A DNA stretch of 64,000 nucleotides from a bacterium. Lineage in GTDB: Bacteria > Myxococcota > UBA727 > JAUIJE01. A model generated the notes under the pieces. It was not told the DNA's origin. It worked only from the letters and a program-made list of their open reading frames with translations, and did no database searches. Every line of letters begins with the position of its first letter. The first letter of the stretch is position 1. The stretch is taken from positions 62,001-126,000 of the forward strand of contig JAUIJE010000014.1 in assembly GCA_030431455.1 (NCBI GenBank), given 5' to 3'. The translations under genes were made by a program, and so were the position numbers. Positions 50,382 to 59,847 of the stretch are shown here, piece after piece.

Positions 50382-50413
50382 CGGGCAAACTTTGTCGCCA
50401 AAAGTGCGGAAAC

Positions 50414-51298
50414 TCAAGATGTTGGACGAAATCGGCCCGCGCTTCGGGCCCGGCGCAGGCGGCCCAAATCGACGAGCATGCTCGGCACCAGGCCGAACGG
50501 CACCTTGCTGCGCGGCTGCTGCTGCCAGCAGATCGGCACTTGCGCGACCTGGTACCCCCCGTCCAACAGCGCCACCAACCACTCGGCATCGAGGGTCACG
50601 CCGTCGATGCGCGCGGTGCGCAACAGGTGCTGGGCCGCGGGGCGGGGCAGCAGCTTGAGGGGGGCGTTCTGGTCGGCGAACCGGTCGAGGACGGGAAAGG
50701 TCGCGCGCACCAACCGGCTCCAGGCGCGGCTTTTGGCCCGGCCGATGCGGCCCGCGCCTTGGGCCCGGCCCCCGTCGGCGGGGGCGCGGGTGCCGATCAC
50801 CACGTCGGCGGGGCCGCGCACGAGCACGTCGAGGGCGGTCGCGACCTGGGCCGCGTCGACCTTGCGGTTGAGGTTGACGTAACAGACCGCGTCGGCCCCG
50901 CGGTCGAGTGCGGTGAGCATGCCTTCGCGCAGGGCCAGCCCCTTTTGGCCGTGGGGGCCGGGCGCGCGGTAGAAGAGCGGCTGGACCTCGATGCCCCCCG
51001 CGAGCAGGCCGCGTGCGCGCGCGGCGCCCTGCCGGGCCGCGGGACCAAAGTTGGTCTTTTGATCGGTGTCGTCGACGACCACGAGGCCGACGTGCACGGG
51101 GCCCCCGGGGGGAAAGACGCCGGCGAGCTGCTGTGCTTTGTCGACGACCTGGGGACCGATCGCGGCGAACGCGGTGTCGTACGACGAGGTGATGACCTCG
51201 AGGTGGATCTTGCGCCCCGCGCTGGCCAACGCGGCCGCGGCGCGGGCGGCGTCGTCGCGGTAGGGCGGGGGGAGGGGGCACGGCTTGTCTTCGGCCAC
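50414..51298 (-). CDS. Glycosyltransferase family 2-like protein lacking the usual DxD
   Basis: 294 residues from a GTG at 51298 (start uncertain, weak ribosome-binding site). The fold order resembles dolichol-phosphate mannosyl/glucosyltransferase-type GT-A enzymes: G-L-V-V-V-D-D-T-D near residue 70, G-Q-K-G-L-A-L-R-E-G-M-L-T-A-L, D-V-V-I-G-T-R, then F-A-D-Q-N-A-P-L-K-L and a late D-A-E-W-L-V-A-L-L. Where such enzymes have a D-x-D nucleotide-sugar/metal motif, this one reads N-L-N-R-K-V-D, so activity may be altered. It is divergent from the ECF sigma factor gene by 55 bases. Confidence 0.7.
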   Translation of the reverse strand: MAEDKPCPLPPPYRDDAARAAAALASAGRKIHLEVITSSYDTAFAAIGPQVVDKAQQLAGVFPPGGPVHVGLVVVDDTDQKTNFGPAARQGAARARGLLAGGIEVQPLFYRAPGPHGQKGLALREGMLTALDRGADAVCYVNLNRKVDAAQVATALDVLVRGPADVVIGTRAPADGGRAQGAGRIGRAKSRAWSRLVRATFPVLDRFADQNAPLKLLPRPAAQHLLRTARIDGVTLDAEWLVALLDGGYQVAQVPICWQQQPRSKVPFGLVPSMLVDLGRLRRARSAGRFRPTS

Positions 51299-51353
51299 GC
51301 GGTGGCCATTATCAAAGGAGCCCTCGCCACACACCGGGGGCGGCTGGAATGAG

Positions 51354-51950
51354 ATGAGAGAAGACCGCAAAGACGCGCCAGATTTGGATTTGGCCTTGGT
51401 GATCAAAGCGCAAGAGGGCGACCGGCACGCCTTCGATGAGCTGATGCACAAGCACCAGGACCGCATCTACAAGGTGGCGCTCTCGATGATGAAAAGCCCC
51501 GCCGACGCCGAAGAGGTGGTGCAGCAGACGTTTTTGTCCGCGTTCGAGAAGCTCGACGGGTTTCGCCGGGAGAGCGCGTTCTTTTCGTGGGTGTACCGGG
51601 TGGCGATGAATCACTGCCTGATGCGGCTGCGCAAAAAGCGGCCCCAGCTGTCCCCCCAGCGCGATGTCGAGGAGCCGGACGCCGACGAGGGCGTGTTCTC
51701 GGCCCAATACGTGAGCCCGTACGACATGGTGCTCAGCCACGAGGTCACCGCCGCGATCGACGCGGCGGTGGCGAGCCTGTCCGAGGAGATGCGCGAGGTC
51801 CTGTACCTGCGCATGCACCATGGGCTGCGCAACCAAGAGATCGCCGACGAGCTGGGCATCACCCTGCCCAACGTCAAAAGCCGCCTGCACCGGGCCCGCC
51901 AGCACGTCAAAGACGCGCTGGCCGATGCCCACCTGCGTTCCGGCGGCTGA
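51354..51950 (+). CDS. ECF-type RNA polymerase sigma factor
   Basis: 198 residues from the ATG at 51354. Region 2 (about 20-90): A-F-D-E-L-M-H-K-H-Q-D-R-I-Y-K-V-A-L, D-A-E-E-V-V-Q-Q-T-F-L-S-A-F and F-F-S-W-V-Y-R-V-A-M-N. Region 4 (about 130-185): L-S-E-E-M-R-E-V-L-Y-L-R-M, Q-E-I-A-D-E-L-G-I and V-K-S-R-L-H-R-A-R. Layout and length fit ECF sigma factors of the RpoE-like group. No anti-sigma gene is directly downstream; the next gene is convergent. It reads away from the glycosyltransferase-like gene. Confidence 0.9.
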   Translation: MREDRKDAPDLDLALVIKAQEGDRHAFDELMHKHQDRIYKVALSMMKSPADAEEVVQQTFLSAFEKLDGFRRESAFFSWVYRVAMNHCLMRLRKKRPQLSPQRDVEEPDADEGVFSAQYVSPYDMVLSHEVTAAIDAAVASLSEEMREVLYLRMHHGLRNQEIADELGITLPNVKSRLHRARQHVKDALADAHLRSGG

Positions 51951-51954
51951 GCGG

Positions 51955-52920
51955 TCAGTTCTTGCTGCGACCGAAGAACTTCGCGATCGCCGCGCCGATG
52001 CCCGCGACCGCGAGCACGATCAGCTTGCCACTTTTGGCCAGGATGGCGGCGAGGGCCGCGAACAGACCGGTCTTGGCCGCGAGCTTGCCCGCGACGAGGG
52101 CGCCGACGCCGTAGGCCGCGACCTTGTCGAGCTCGGGGTCGAAGTCTTCGTAGCGGTGCCCATCGTTGAACTCGACGAACTTGAGCACGTCTTGCATCCC
52201 GGTCTTCACCGGTTGGAGCGCTTCCATGCTCGAGATGGCGCTGAGCACAAGGTAGCCGCGGCGGCCGAGCACCCGAATGTCATAGTTCAGGGTGTTCTTT
52301 TCGTCGTTCTCGACCTTGAGCTCTTGGGCCCAGTACAGCTTCTTGGCCGCCTTGTCGTAGTGCGGCGGCTCGGCCCAGCCCACGAGCGTCATAGCGGGGT
52401 AGCCCTGCTCGCGGCGCATTTGGTTGGCGTCCGCGGTGGACTCTTGCATGTCTTTCAGCAGGTCGTCGTAGTCAATGTCCTCTGCGTCATCGTCATCGAC
52501 GTAGCCATCTTCGCTGTAGCTGATGGCCACGCCCCAGCTGTCGTCGGCGATGGGCCCCACGTCGCTGGGGAAAATCATGCCCAACGTGCGCGGGCCCGGG
52601 GGGTTGCCCCAGAGATTCTCCAGGACGAAGGCCGCGTCTTCCGGCCCAATGTAACGGAATCGATCGGACAGCTTGAGCTTGGCTTTGCCCCCGGGGAGCT
52701 CGACGGTGCCGGTCTTCCACTCGAGCTTGGCTTCGAGGGCCTCCTGCAATTTCTTGACGTCGATTTGGCCGTCTTCTCCGAGCAGCTCGGCGGGGATTTC
52801 GCCCGCTTGTGCGTCGTCTTGTCCGTCGGTGGGGGCCTCGCCGCTTTCGGCCCAGGTCGCGGGGCTGAACAACAAACCGGCCACCAGGCCGGACACAGAC
52901 AAGACGGACAGCTTGTGCAT
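51955..52920 (-). CDS. DUF2167-family exported membrane protein
   Basis: 321 residues from the ATG at 52920 (AGGAG upstream). Signal peptide M-H-K-L-S-V-L-S-V-S-G-L-V-A-G-L-L-F. The conserved DUF2167 blocks are clear: W-K-T-G-T-V-E-L, L-G-M-I-F-P, W-G-V-A-I-S-Y-S-E-D-G-Y-V-D-D-D-D-A-E-D-I-D-Y, L-V-G-W-A-E-P-P-H-Y-D, and L-N-Y-D-I-R-V-L-G-R-R-G. It ends in a hydrophobic helix pair (about 275-312) and a basic tail. The family has no established activity. It is convergent with the ECF sigma gene, with four bases between stops. Confidence 0.88.
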   Translation of the reverse strand: MHKLSVLSVSGLVAGLLFSPATWAESGEAPTDGQDDAQAGEIPAELLGEDGQIDVKKLQEALEAKLEWKTGTVELPGGKAKLKLSDRFRYIGPEDAAFVLENLWGNPPGPRTLGMIFPSDVGPIADDSWGVAISYSEDGYVDDDDAEDIDYDDLLKDMQESTADANQMRREQGYPAMTLVGWAEPPHYDKAAKKLYWAQELKVENDEKNTLNYDIRVLGRRGYLVLSAISSMEALQPVKTGMQDVLKFVEFNDGHRYEDFDPELDKVAAYGVGALVAGKLAAKTGLFAALAAILAKSGKLIVLAVAGIGAAIAKFFGRSKN

Positions 52921-53017
52921 AAAAACTCCTGTACGGCCGAGCGCCGAGCCCGGTGCGTCGCACGTTTGGCGGGCAAACAAAAGTGACCGGGGCCAGGTAC
53001 CAATGGGTCAGCGTGGG

Positions 53018-53569
53018 TCAGGGCAGGTCGCTGTACCCGACGAGGGCTTGGTCCAAAAAGCTCCCCCGTTTGACCACCTCGGCGCGGACCACGTAGGCAT
53101 CGTCGCCCTCGGCCGCCGACCACACCACCCGGGCCACGCGCCCTTTGCGCACGTCGAGCACGATGCCGCTGGTGTCGGGCTTGAAGTTGAACCGCCCGCG
53201 GTCTTCCCAATCAAAAAAACACGCCATGCCCGGCGCGGGGCCAGGCTGGCTGCCGCGTGGGATGTAGAACCCGGCGCGCTTCAAGTAGTGCACGAGGTTT
53301 TGGCTGGAGCGGAAAAAGTAGTTCTGGGCCGGGGTGTTGGCCGAGCCGCCGAGCTTGCGGTAGCCGTTCTCGTCGCGGGCAAAATCGCGCTCGATGCCGT
53401 CTTTGAGCCACGGGCTGCCCGCGACCATGACCACATCGACCGCGCAGATGTCGCTCTTGACCGGGTTGAACCCGCCGTCGGCGGCGACCCCGACCAACGC
53501 CCGCGCGGCCTCGATGATGTGGGCGCGGCGGGCGAGACGAGCAGGGGACGGACTGGGGTGGGACACCAC
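53018..53569 (-). CDS. DUF1287-like / NlpC-P60-type hypothetical protein
   Basis: 183 residues from a GTG at 53569, with AAGG about ten bases upstream. The pattern C-A-V-D-V-V-M-V-A-G near residue 42, then D-F-A-R-D, Q-N-Y-F-F-R-S-S-Q-N-L-V-H-Y-L-K-R-A-G, P-G-M-A-C-F-F-D and G-I-V-L-D, resembles DUF1287, a group related to NlpC/P60 peptidases with the Cys as possible nucleophile. No signal peptide is visible, odd for a cell-wall enzyme. The assignment is tentative. Confidence 0.6.
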   Translation of the reverse strand: MVSHPSPSPARLARRAHIIEAARALVGVAADGGFNPVKSDICAVDVVMVAGSPWLKDGIERDFARDENGYRKLGGSANTPAQNYFFRSSQNLVHYLKRAGFYIPRGSQPGPAPGMACFFDWEDRGRFNFKPDTSGIVLDVRKGRVARVVWSAAEGDDAYVVRAEVVKRGSFLDQALVGYSDLP

Positions 53570-53682
53570 GCGCTGACCTTAGCATCGCCGCGGGCGCTTT
53601 TTCGAAACCCCGGACCGCGTTGGATTCGGTCACGTCGCGTGCTCACCTCCGGTTGGTATCGTGGGCCGCGGGAGGCGTGGGT

Positions 53683-56600
53683 ATGCGGAATGGAATCACT
53701 CTGGCCGGGCTTTTGGCCCTGGCGCTGGCGGCGGCGTGTGACTTTGGGCCGCTGCCCCCGCTCAACCCCTTTGACCCCGACGCGCCGGACGACTTGCAGG
53801 CCCCGGTGACGATCACCGGGCGGGTCGACCGCGACGGGGCCAATGTCGAGGGGCTCGATGTGCGCTTGGTGCCGCACCCCGGGAGCGGGGATGTGCTCGG
53901 GCGGACGTCCACCACCGAAAACGGCGCCTTTGGGGTGTCGGGCCCGTCGCGCGCCACCCATGTGCAGTTCCGGGAGTTCGGCTGCGCGATCCATGCAGAA
54001 CCATTGGGCGAGATCGCCCCCGGCCAGGAAGTGGACCTGGGGGTGGTGTTCATCGATCAGGTGCGCGGCGACCTCGCGGTCAAAGGCCGGGTCAGCACCG
54101 GGGGCGCGCTGGCCAACGACGCGGGCATCACCGTCGAGCTCTACCGGACCAACGCGGCCGGGGCCGGGGCCACCTGCACCGAGAAGGTGGCCGAGACCGT
54201 GACCCAATCCGGCGGGGGGTTCAGCTTTGGCAACCTCCCGGGCGGGTACTACGCGGCCGCGGCCAAGTCCCCCGGGCTCACCGTCGACGTCAGCCCGGGC
54301 CAGGAGCTGCCCTGCGACTACGCGGGGGACGACTTCTTTTTTGACCTCTCGCTGTCGAGCGTGGCCGGCCGCCTGAGCGTGAACAGCACCGACCCCGAGG
54401 CGCCCCCGGGGGTGTCGCGCACCGAGCGGGTGGTGTTCGCGGGGGACGAGACCTTTGACTGGGCCGACACCGTCGAGCTGTCCGAGGACGCGACCTTTGG
54501 CGGATACAGTGAAGAGCTGCCCTTTTCGTCCCAGGACCCGCTCACCTACCCCGCGGCCGACGACGAGATCATGCGCACGGTGGGCCAGACCGCCCTCTAT
54601 GCACGGTTTTCCTCGAGCTGCGGCGACTCTCCGCTGTACGCCGCGCCGGTGTTGGTCGACCCCGAGCCGCCGCTGCTGGTGGCGTTCCAGGTCGGGCCCG
54701 CGGATGTCTTGGCCCAACAGGACGGGGTGCCGGCGGCGGTGATCGCAGACGCGAGCCCGGCCGCGGCCATCGCCCTCGACGCGCTCGACGCCAGCGGCGT
54801 GCGCTTGGTGATCGATGCGGTCGAACAGGTGGCGGGCCAACCCGTGCGCACCACGGTGTTCGATCAGACCGTGACCGCGGCGGAGAACCTCGTGTCCGTG
54901 CGGGACGTGCTCGTGGTCCCGCCCGAGGAGGGCACCTACCGGTTCGAGGCCGCCATCGCCGACCTCGCGGGCAACACCGCCTACTTCTTGAACGGCGCGG
55001 GCCAGCCCGTGACCGCGTACGCCTTTGACGTCATCCGCGACGCCGCGCCCCCGCGCACCCCCTTGCCCGCGGCCACCGACATCACCGTGACCGACGACGT
55101 GGCCCTCATCTGGCTCGACGCCTACGACTGCGGCCTCATCTGCGAACAGAACCCGGGGGACAACCCGTTCTACGTGCGCGGCGGCCCCGCGTACCCGGAC
55201 TTTGCCAATGTCGCTGGACCCCCGTTCGTGGTCCCGGTGTTCGAGGAGGGCGAGACCGAGATCGAGGTCCGCGCGGTGGACGCGGCGGGCAACCCCTCGC
55301 CGGGCATCGGCCGGGTCACGGTGCGGCAAGCCCGCGACCGGACCGTGCTCGACATCCCCTCCGACCAGGTCCTGCGCACCGAGCACCGGCCGAGCCTCAC
55401 CGCCGGGGGGGGCACGCTGTTGGCCCAGCTTGTGCCCCACCACGTGCTCGCCGACCCGCTCCAGGACGCGGCGGTGTTGGTGAGCCAGCCGGTCAGCACC
55501 GAACAGGTCGGCACCGATCCGTTGACCTCGTCGCGGCCGGACATGGTGCGCAAGCTCAACCTCGAGCTGCACGTCGATTCGTTCAGCGACCTCGAGTACA
55601 ACCAGAGCCAGCGCTCGGCCGCGGGTCTCGCCTACGGGGCGGGCTTGATGCATTGGGTGGAGTGGACCCCGTCGGTGTTCACGAGCTTGGGCCGGCACAA
55701 CTGGGCGACCTTCGACGGCAACGGGGTGATCAGCATCGCGCCCATCAACGCGTACCTCGGCGGGCTCGACCCCGAGGGGGTCCCGGCCCCGACCTGGGAC
55801 AACGACGGGTTCGACGGGCAAGCGGTGCTCGAGAGCCAGTCCTGCCGGGTGGCGGGCCCGGTCCGGTGCGTGAGCACCGATGCGTACCGGAGCCATTTCG
55901 ACCGCGCGACCCTCGCCGCCGCCCCCACCGGGGACGGCGGGTTTGTGGTCGGGGGCATGGGCGGCCAACTCGTGCGCACCACCGACGAGCCGGTGGTGGA
56001 GACCCGCACCATCACCGGGCCGGTCTTGATCGGCACCCGGGTATCCAGTGACATTATCCGGGGCATCGGTTCGCTGCGCTTGGTGATGGACGCCCCCGCG
56101 GGCGAGGTCGCGGGCGTGGGGATCTACGAAATCAATGGCAATGGATTGACCTACGACCGCAACCGGCCGAGCAATCAGCTGATCTACGGCGAGGTGTTGC
56201 TCTCCGGCGCGGGGGTTGAGCTGGTGCAGGACTTCAACGGCCACGCCACCCGGGGAGGCAACGGCGACGTCATCGTGGGGCTGTTGGTGCCCGCGGGCAT
56301 GACCGTCGATGTGCCGGTGGTGAGCTGGACCAACGACGAAGTGGGTGGGGTCCCGACCGGCATCAGCCCCACCACCGACACCCTGTGGCTGTCCGGCTTG
56401 GTCGAGTTCGACCTTGGGGCCCTCACCGCCCCCTACGGCAGCTTGGACGCGGCCGCGGTGGACGCGGTCACCGAGCCGGGGTTGGCCCTGGCCTTCGAGA
56501 TGTCGGTGATGCCCCCCGACTACGAGTACAAGCCGCGCTTCAACGGGCTCAGCTTTGTCCGCACCGCCGACGGGCGCGAACCGGTGGCGATGCCGTTGGC

Positions 56601-59600
56601 CCAAAGCCAAAACCCCGCCGCGGCCAGCCCGGTGCACATGGCCAACCGCGGCCTCGAGCGGGGCATCGATTTTTCGCTCTCGACGTCGTCGGACACCCTG
56701 CTCACTGTGCCCGAAGAGAGCTGCCGCATCGCCATGCGGGTGGATGAGCCGGTCACGGTCAACAACATCTCGTTCAATGGCAATGGCCTCATGGACAATG
56801 CCTATGTGCGGCTCTTTCACCGGCCCCTCGCGGCGGGACCGCTTGGCACCTACGCCCCTCCGCAGCCGTTTTACGAGACCTTCTTCAGCGGGAGCTTCTC
56901 CCAAGGCCAGAACCTCGCGTTCCGGCCGGTGGAGTACGACCAAGCCCAAGGCATCGCGAACTGTGACGACATCGACGGCGGCGAGCTGGTCAACCAGACC
57001 TTCAGCGTCACCGTGCCCACCAACGTACTTGACCAAGTCTCGGTCAACCCCCCGGCGGGGACCGCGGCCGAGGTCAGCACCGGGACCGTCACCTATCCAG
57101 AGTTTGCCACGGTGCCGGACCCCCTGATGGCCACCCCCTACGCCGTCACCCCCGGCGAGGTGGTGCGCGTGTACATGACCCAGGTGAGCGGTGACTCGGA
57201 CATGTACGTCAAGCTCGGCGCGCCCCCGGCGGTGGCGGACTACGATTGCCGTCCCTACGCGGCGCTGTCCGACGAGGTGTGCACCTTTGTCATCCCCCCG
57301 GGCGTGACCGAGCTGTACGTGGCGATGGAGGCCTACGACCCGATCAGCGACTTCGAGGTGTCCGTGCGCCGCCTGGTCGAGGTCAGCGAGATCACCGCCC
57401 TCCCCGGCGAAGACCTCACGGTGTCGAGCTCCGGCACCCAGAACCACAGCGTGTTGGTGCTCGAAGACACCGGTGCCGGCTACCCCCAAGGGTATCTCGG
57501 CTTCTCGGGTGACCAATGTGGTTTTTACAGCGGCTACTACGACACATTCCACAGCTGCTTCATCGCCATCCCCGACGACGCTCTCACCTACCGCATCTAC
57601 GTCGACCAAGAGGTGCCCCACGACACCACCACCGTCACCGCCACCACCCGCTACGACCAGACCCCGGTGTTTCAGGTCGGCAGCTTGCCGGTGGCGGCGG
57701 GCCAAAACGTCGTCGTCACCGCCCCCACCGGGCCCGGCCGCCTGCGCGTGGGCTACAACGACCCCGTCACCACCAGCGACTACGTCTGCCAAGAAAACCT
57801 CAACACCGCGAACCCGGACCCGTGCGAACTGCTCATCTCCGGTGACCGCGACGCGGTGTACATTGGCATTGAGTACGGCGATGGCGAAGCCACCTACGAC
57901 GTCACCGGGGTGGTCACCGCCACCGGGTGCACCGGGGTGGAAGCCGAAAACCCCGGTCCCTACGGCACCGACGCGTCCCGCGTCCTCGAGCCCGGCTATT
58001 ACCTGATGACGGTGGCGAGCTACGGCTTCCCCGCCGAGTGGCCCACGTCGGGTCCCGGGATCTACACCGGGCCGGCCCAGCCCGGGGCGGGGGCGGTCAA
58101 GGTCTTGGGCGCGCCGGTGTCCCCGAGCTACTTCATCGGCGCGGACTTCGTCGACGACCGCTTCGATGTGCCCGCCATCGATGAGGGGGGCACGGTGTGC
58201 AACGTGACCCTCGATCTCACCGCCGCGCCCACCATCACCCGGGTGGCGGCCAACGAGAAGTACGCGGTCGCGTCCTACCGCAGCACCGGCCCCGACGGTG
58301 CGGTCACCGAGCGCCTGCGGGTCATGTCCGTCGACGAGACGGCCAGCCAAGGGCCGGTGTTCGACCAGAGCTGGCCGTTGCCGGATGAAGCGCTGACCAC
58401 CTGGGGGCTGTCGGTGAGCGGCACCCGGGTCACCGCGGTGCTCGCCACCCGGGCGGGGCAGTTCGCCCGGGTGCGGGAGTTTGACATCGGGACCGACGCC
58501 CTCAGCGAGGTGCAGCCCGCGTGTCTGGTGCTCAACGAGGAGCCCACCTTCCTGCAGCTGCGCGACGCGGTGTTCGAAGGGCCGGTGCTCACCGTGGGCG
58601 GACAGGGCGTGTCCGGGGCCGAGCTGCGCGTCTACGAACGCGAGGGGCCGGCCGAGGTGGGCGCTTGTCGCAGTTGGGCGTTGCGCCGGCTCAAGACCTA
58701 CCCCGCCGAGGAGATGCGCGGGGTGGCCCAATCCGGGGGCGACGCCTTCGCCGTGCTCGAGGGCGTGTCCGGGGCGCGGGCCGCCCATCACGAGCTGCGC
58801 CGGTCGGGCCCGGTCTACCCCGGGGGCGCCCGGGGGGTGATCGGCTACGACGCCGCCGACGACGGGGCCTTGCTCCTGGCGATGTACGACACCGCCCAAG
58901 GCACCGGCCGGCTGATGCAACTTCATTTGGAGCCGGCGGTCGCGGTGCTCGACGTCGAGCTGCCCGCGGAGACGGTGGTGAGCCAACCACGGTTCGCGGG
59001 GGCGGGCCGGTTCGCGGCGTTTTCGCACAGCAGCTCGGGCACCGGCTTGCCCCAGTTGGTGGTGGCGCCGGTGAGCGCGACCTACGCCCCGGTGGCCTTG
59101 ACCAACGCCACCGTGGCCGGCGTGACCGGCTTCTCCCCCGACGAGCCCGCGCGGGTGGGGCGCGAACACCACCTCGCGTCCGACGGCCGCTACCTGGCCG
59201 CCCTGTCCGACCCCGGGGTACAGGTGTTCGACCTCGGGGCGGCCGGCTTGCCCGCCGCCGACCTCGTCCCGGTGCTCGACGAACCCTTGGCGTCGAGCAA
59301 CGTGCGCAACCTGGTGATGAAGAGCGGCGGGCTGCTCGTGACCTACGCGGATCGCAGCGCCGACCTCTGGCTGTTCGACGACGCCAACCCCGAGGTGGTG
59401 CACCGCCACTTCGATGGGCTCGACGAGCGCGCGGTGGGCCTGACCGACACCGGGGTCATCTTCTTGCAGCCGCCGGTCACGATCCAAACCGGCCGTACCC
59501 CCATGTTCTTCGACGTGGCCGAGCTCAGCTTCGCCGCGTTGGTGTTCGGCGATGACGCCAAGCTGCCCCTCGGCACCATGCCCAGCGGCGCTTACTTCCA

Positions 59601-59847
59601 CCGCTTCCCCGCGGTGGCCCCCACCGCCAGCGGTGACCTGATCGTGCAAGACATCGGCGCGCCGGTGCCCGTGCTGTGGCGCCTGTCCAAAACCCACGGC
59701 CGAACCGAACCGGTGGATGGCAGCCTGCGGCCGCTCACCTCGTCGGACGACACCGCCCTCAACGCGGTGCGAGTGGCGGGCGATTGGGTCTACTACGTCA
59801 AGGCGCGCGGCCTCGGCTATGCACTGTATCGCATGGAGCTTCGTTGA
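53683..59847 (+). CDS. Giant multidomain lipoprotein (2054 residues)
   Basis: The ATG at 53683 has GGGAGG upstream. Signal peptide with lipobox L-A-A-A-C. Visible modules: two carboxypeptidase-regulatory-like domains near the N-terminus (I-T-G-R-V-D-R-D-G-A-N-V-E-G; K-G-R-V-S-T-G-G-A-L); Ig-like segments (A-A-I-A-D-L-A-G-N-T, V-D-A-A-G-N-P-S-P); a middle region with Trp/His strands; at least three domains resembling pre-peptidase C-terminal modules (about 1140-1430: Y-M-T-Q-V-S-G-D-S-D-M-Y-V-K, F-V-I-P-P-G-V-T-E-L-Y-V); and a C-terminal half with repeated A-V-A-S-Y and L-A-S-D-G-R-Y-L-A-A-L strands, propeller-like. It is likely a surface adhesin or assembly scaffold. Its last codons overlap the next start. 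Confidence 0.85.
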   Translation: MRNGITLAGLLALALAAACDFGPLPPLNPFDPDAPDDLQAPVTITGRVDRDGANVEGLDVRLVPHPGSGDVLGRTSTTENGAFGVSGPSRATHVQFREFGCAIHAEPLGEIAPGQEVDLGVVFIDQVRGDLAVKGRVSTGGALANDAGITVELYRTNAAGAGATCTEKVAETVTQSGGGFSFGNLPGGYYAAAAKSPGLTVDVSPGQELPCDYAGDDFFFDLSLSSVAGRLSVNSTDPEAPPGVSRTERVVFAGDETFDWADTVELSEDATFGGYSEELPFSSQDPLTYPAADDEIMRTVGQTALYARFSSSCGDSPLYAAPVLVDPEPPLLVAFQVGPADVLAQQDGVPAAVIADASPAAAIALDALDASGVRLVIDAVEQVAGQPVRTTVFDQTVTAAENLVSVRDVLVVPPEEGTYRFEAAIADLAGNTAYFLNGAGQPVTAYAFDVIRDAAPPRTPLPAATDITVTDDVALIWLDAYDCGLICEQNPGDNPFYVRGGPAYPDFANVAGPPFVVPVFEEGETEIEVRAVDAAGNPSPGIGRVTVRQARDRTVLDIPSDQVLRTEHRPSLTAGGGTLLAQLVPHHVLADPLQDAAVLVSQPVSTEQVGTDPLTSSRPDMVRKLNLELHVDSFSDLEYNQSQRSAAGLAYGAGLMHWVEWTPSVFTSLGRHNWATFDGNGVISIAPINAYLGGLDPEGVPAPTWDNDGFDGQAVLESQSCRVAGPVRCVSTDAYRSHFDRATLAAAPTGDGGFVVGGMGGQLVRTTDEPVVETRTITGPVLIGTRVSSDIIRGIGSLRLVMDAPAGEVAGVGIYEINGNGLTYDRNRPSNQLIYGEVLLSGAGVELVQDFNGHATRGGNGDVIVGLLVPAGMTVDVPVVSWTNDEVGGVPTGISPTTDTLWLSGLVEFDLGALTAPYGSLDAAAVDAVTEPGLALAFEMSVMPPDYEYKPRFNGLSFVRTADGREPVAMPLAQSQNPAAASPVHMANRGLERGIDFSLSTSSDTLLTVPEESCRIAMRVDEPVTVNNISFNGNGLMDNAYVRLFHRPLAAGPLGTYAPPQPFYETFFSGSFSQGQNLAFRPVEYDQAQGIANCDDIDGGELVNQTFSVTVPTNVLDQVSVNPPAGTAAEVSTGTVTYPEFATVPDPLMATPYAVTPGEVVRVYMTQVSGDSDMYVKLGAPPAVADYDCRPYAALSDEVCTFVIPPGVTELYVAMEAYDPISDFEVSVRRLVEVSEITALPGEDLTVSSSGTQNHSVLVLEDTGAGYPQGYLGFSGDQCGFYSGYYDTFHSCFIAIPDDALTYRIYVDQEVPHDTTTVTATTRYDQTPVFQVGSLPVAAGQNVVVTAPTGPGRLRVGYNDPVTTSDYVCQENLNTANPDPCELLISGDRDAVYIGIEYGDGEATYDVTGVVTATGCTGVEAENPGPYGTDASRVLEPGYYLMTVASYGFPAEWPTSGPGIYTGPAQPGAGAVKVLGAPVSPSYFIGADFVDDRFDVPAIDEGGTVCNVTLDLTAAPTITRVAANEKYAVASYRSTGPDGAVTERLRVMSVDETASQGPVFDQSWPLPDEALTTWGLSVSGTRVTAVLATRAGQFARVREFDIGTDALSEVQPACLVLNEEPTFLQLRDAVFEGPVLTVGGQGVSGAELRVYEREGPAEVGACRSWALRRLKTYPAEEMRGVAQSGGDAFAVLEGVSGARAAHHELRRSGPVYPGGARGVIGYDAADDGALLLAMYDTAQGTGRLMQLHLEPAVAVLDVELPAETVVSQPRFAGAGRFAAFSHSSSGTGLPQLVVAPVSATYAPVALTNATVAGVTGFSPDEPARVGREHHLASDGRYLAALSDPGVQVFDLGAAGLPAADLVPVLDEPLASSNVRNLVMKSGGLLVTYADRSADLWLFDDANPEVVHRHFDGLDERAVGLTDTGVIFLQPPVTIQTGRTPMFFDVAELSFAALVFGDDAKLPLGTMPSGAYFHRFPAVAPTASGDLIVQDIGAPVPVLWRLSKTHGRTEPVDGSLRPLTSSDDTALNAVRVAGDWVYYVKARGLGYALYRMELR

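Noticed and set aside
53281-59697. A 2138-codon open frame on the minus strand opposite the giant lipoprotein
   Set aside because: It is Gly/Val/His/Arg-rich without domain character, and the plus strand has a signal peptide, ribosome-binding site and recognisable modules. Long antisense frames are common at this G+C content.
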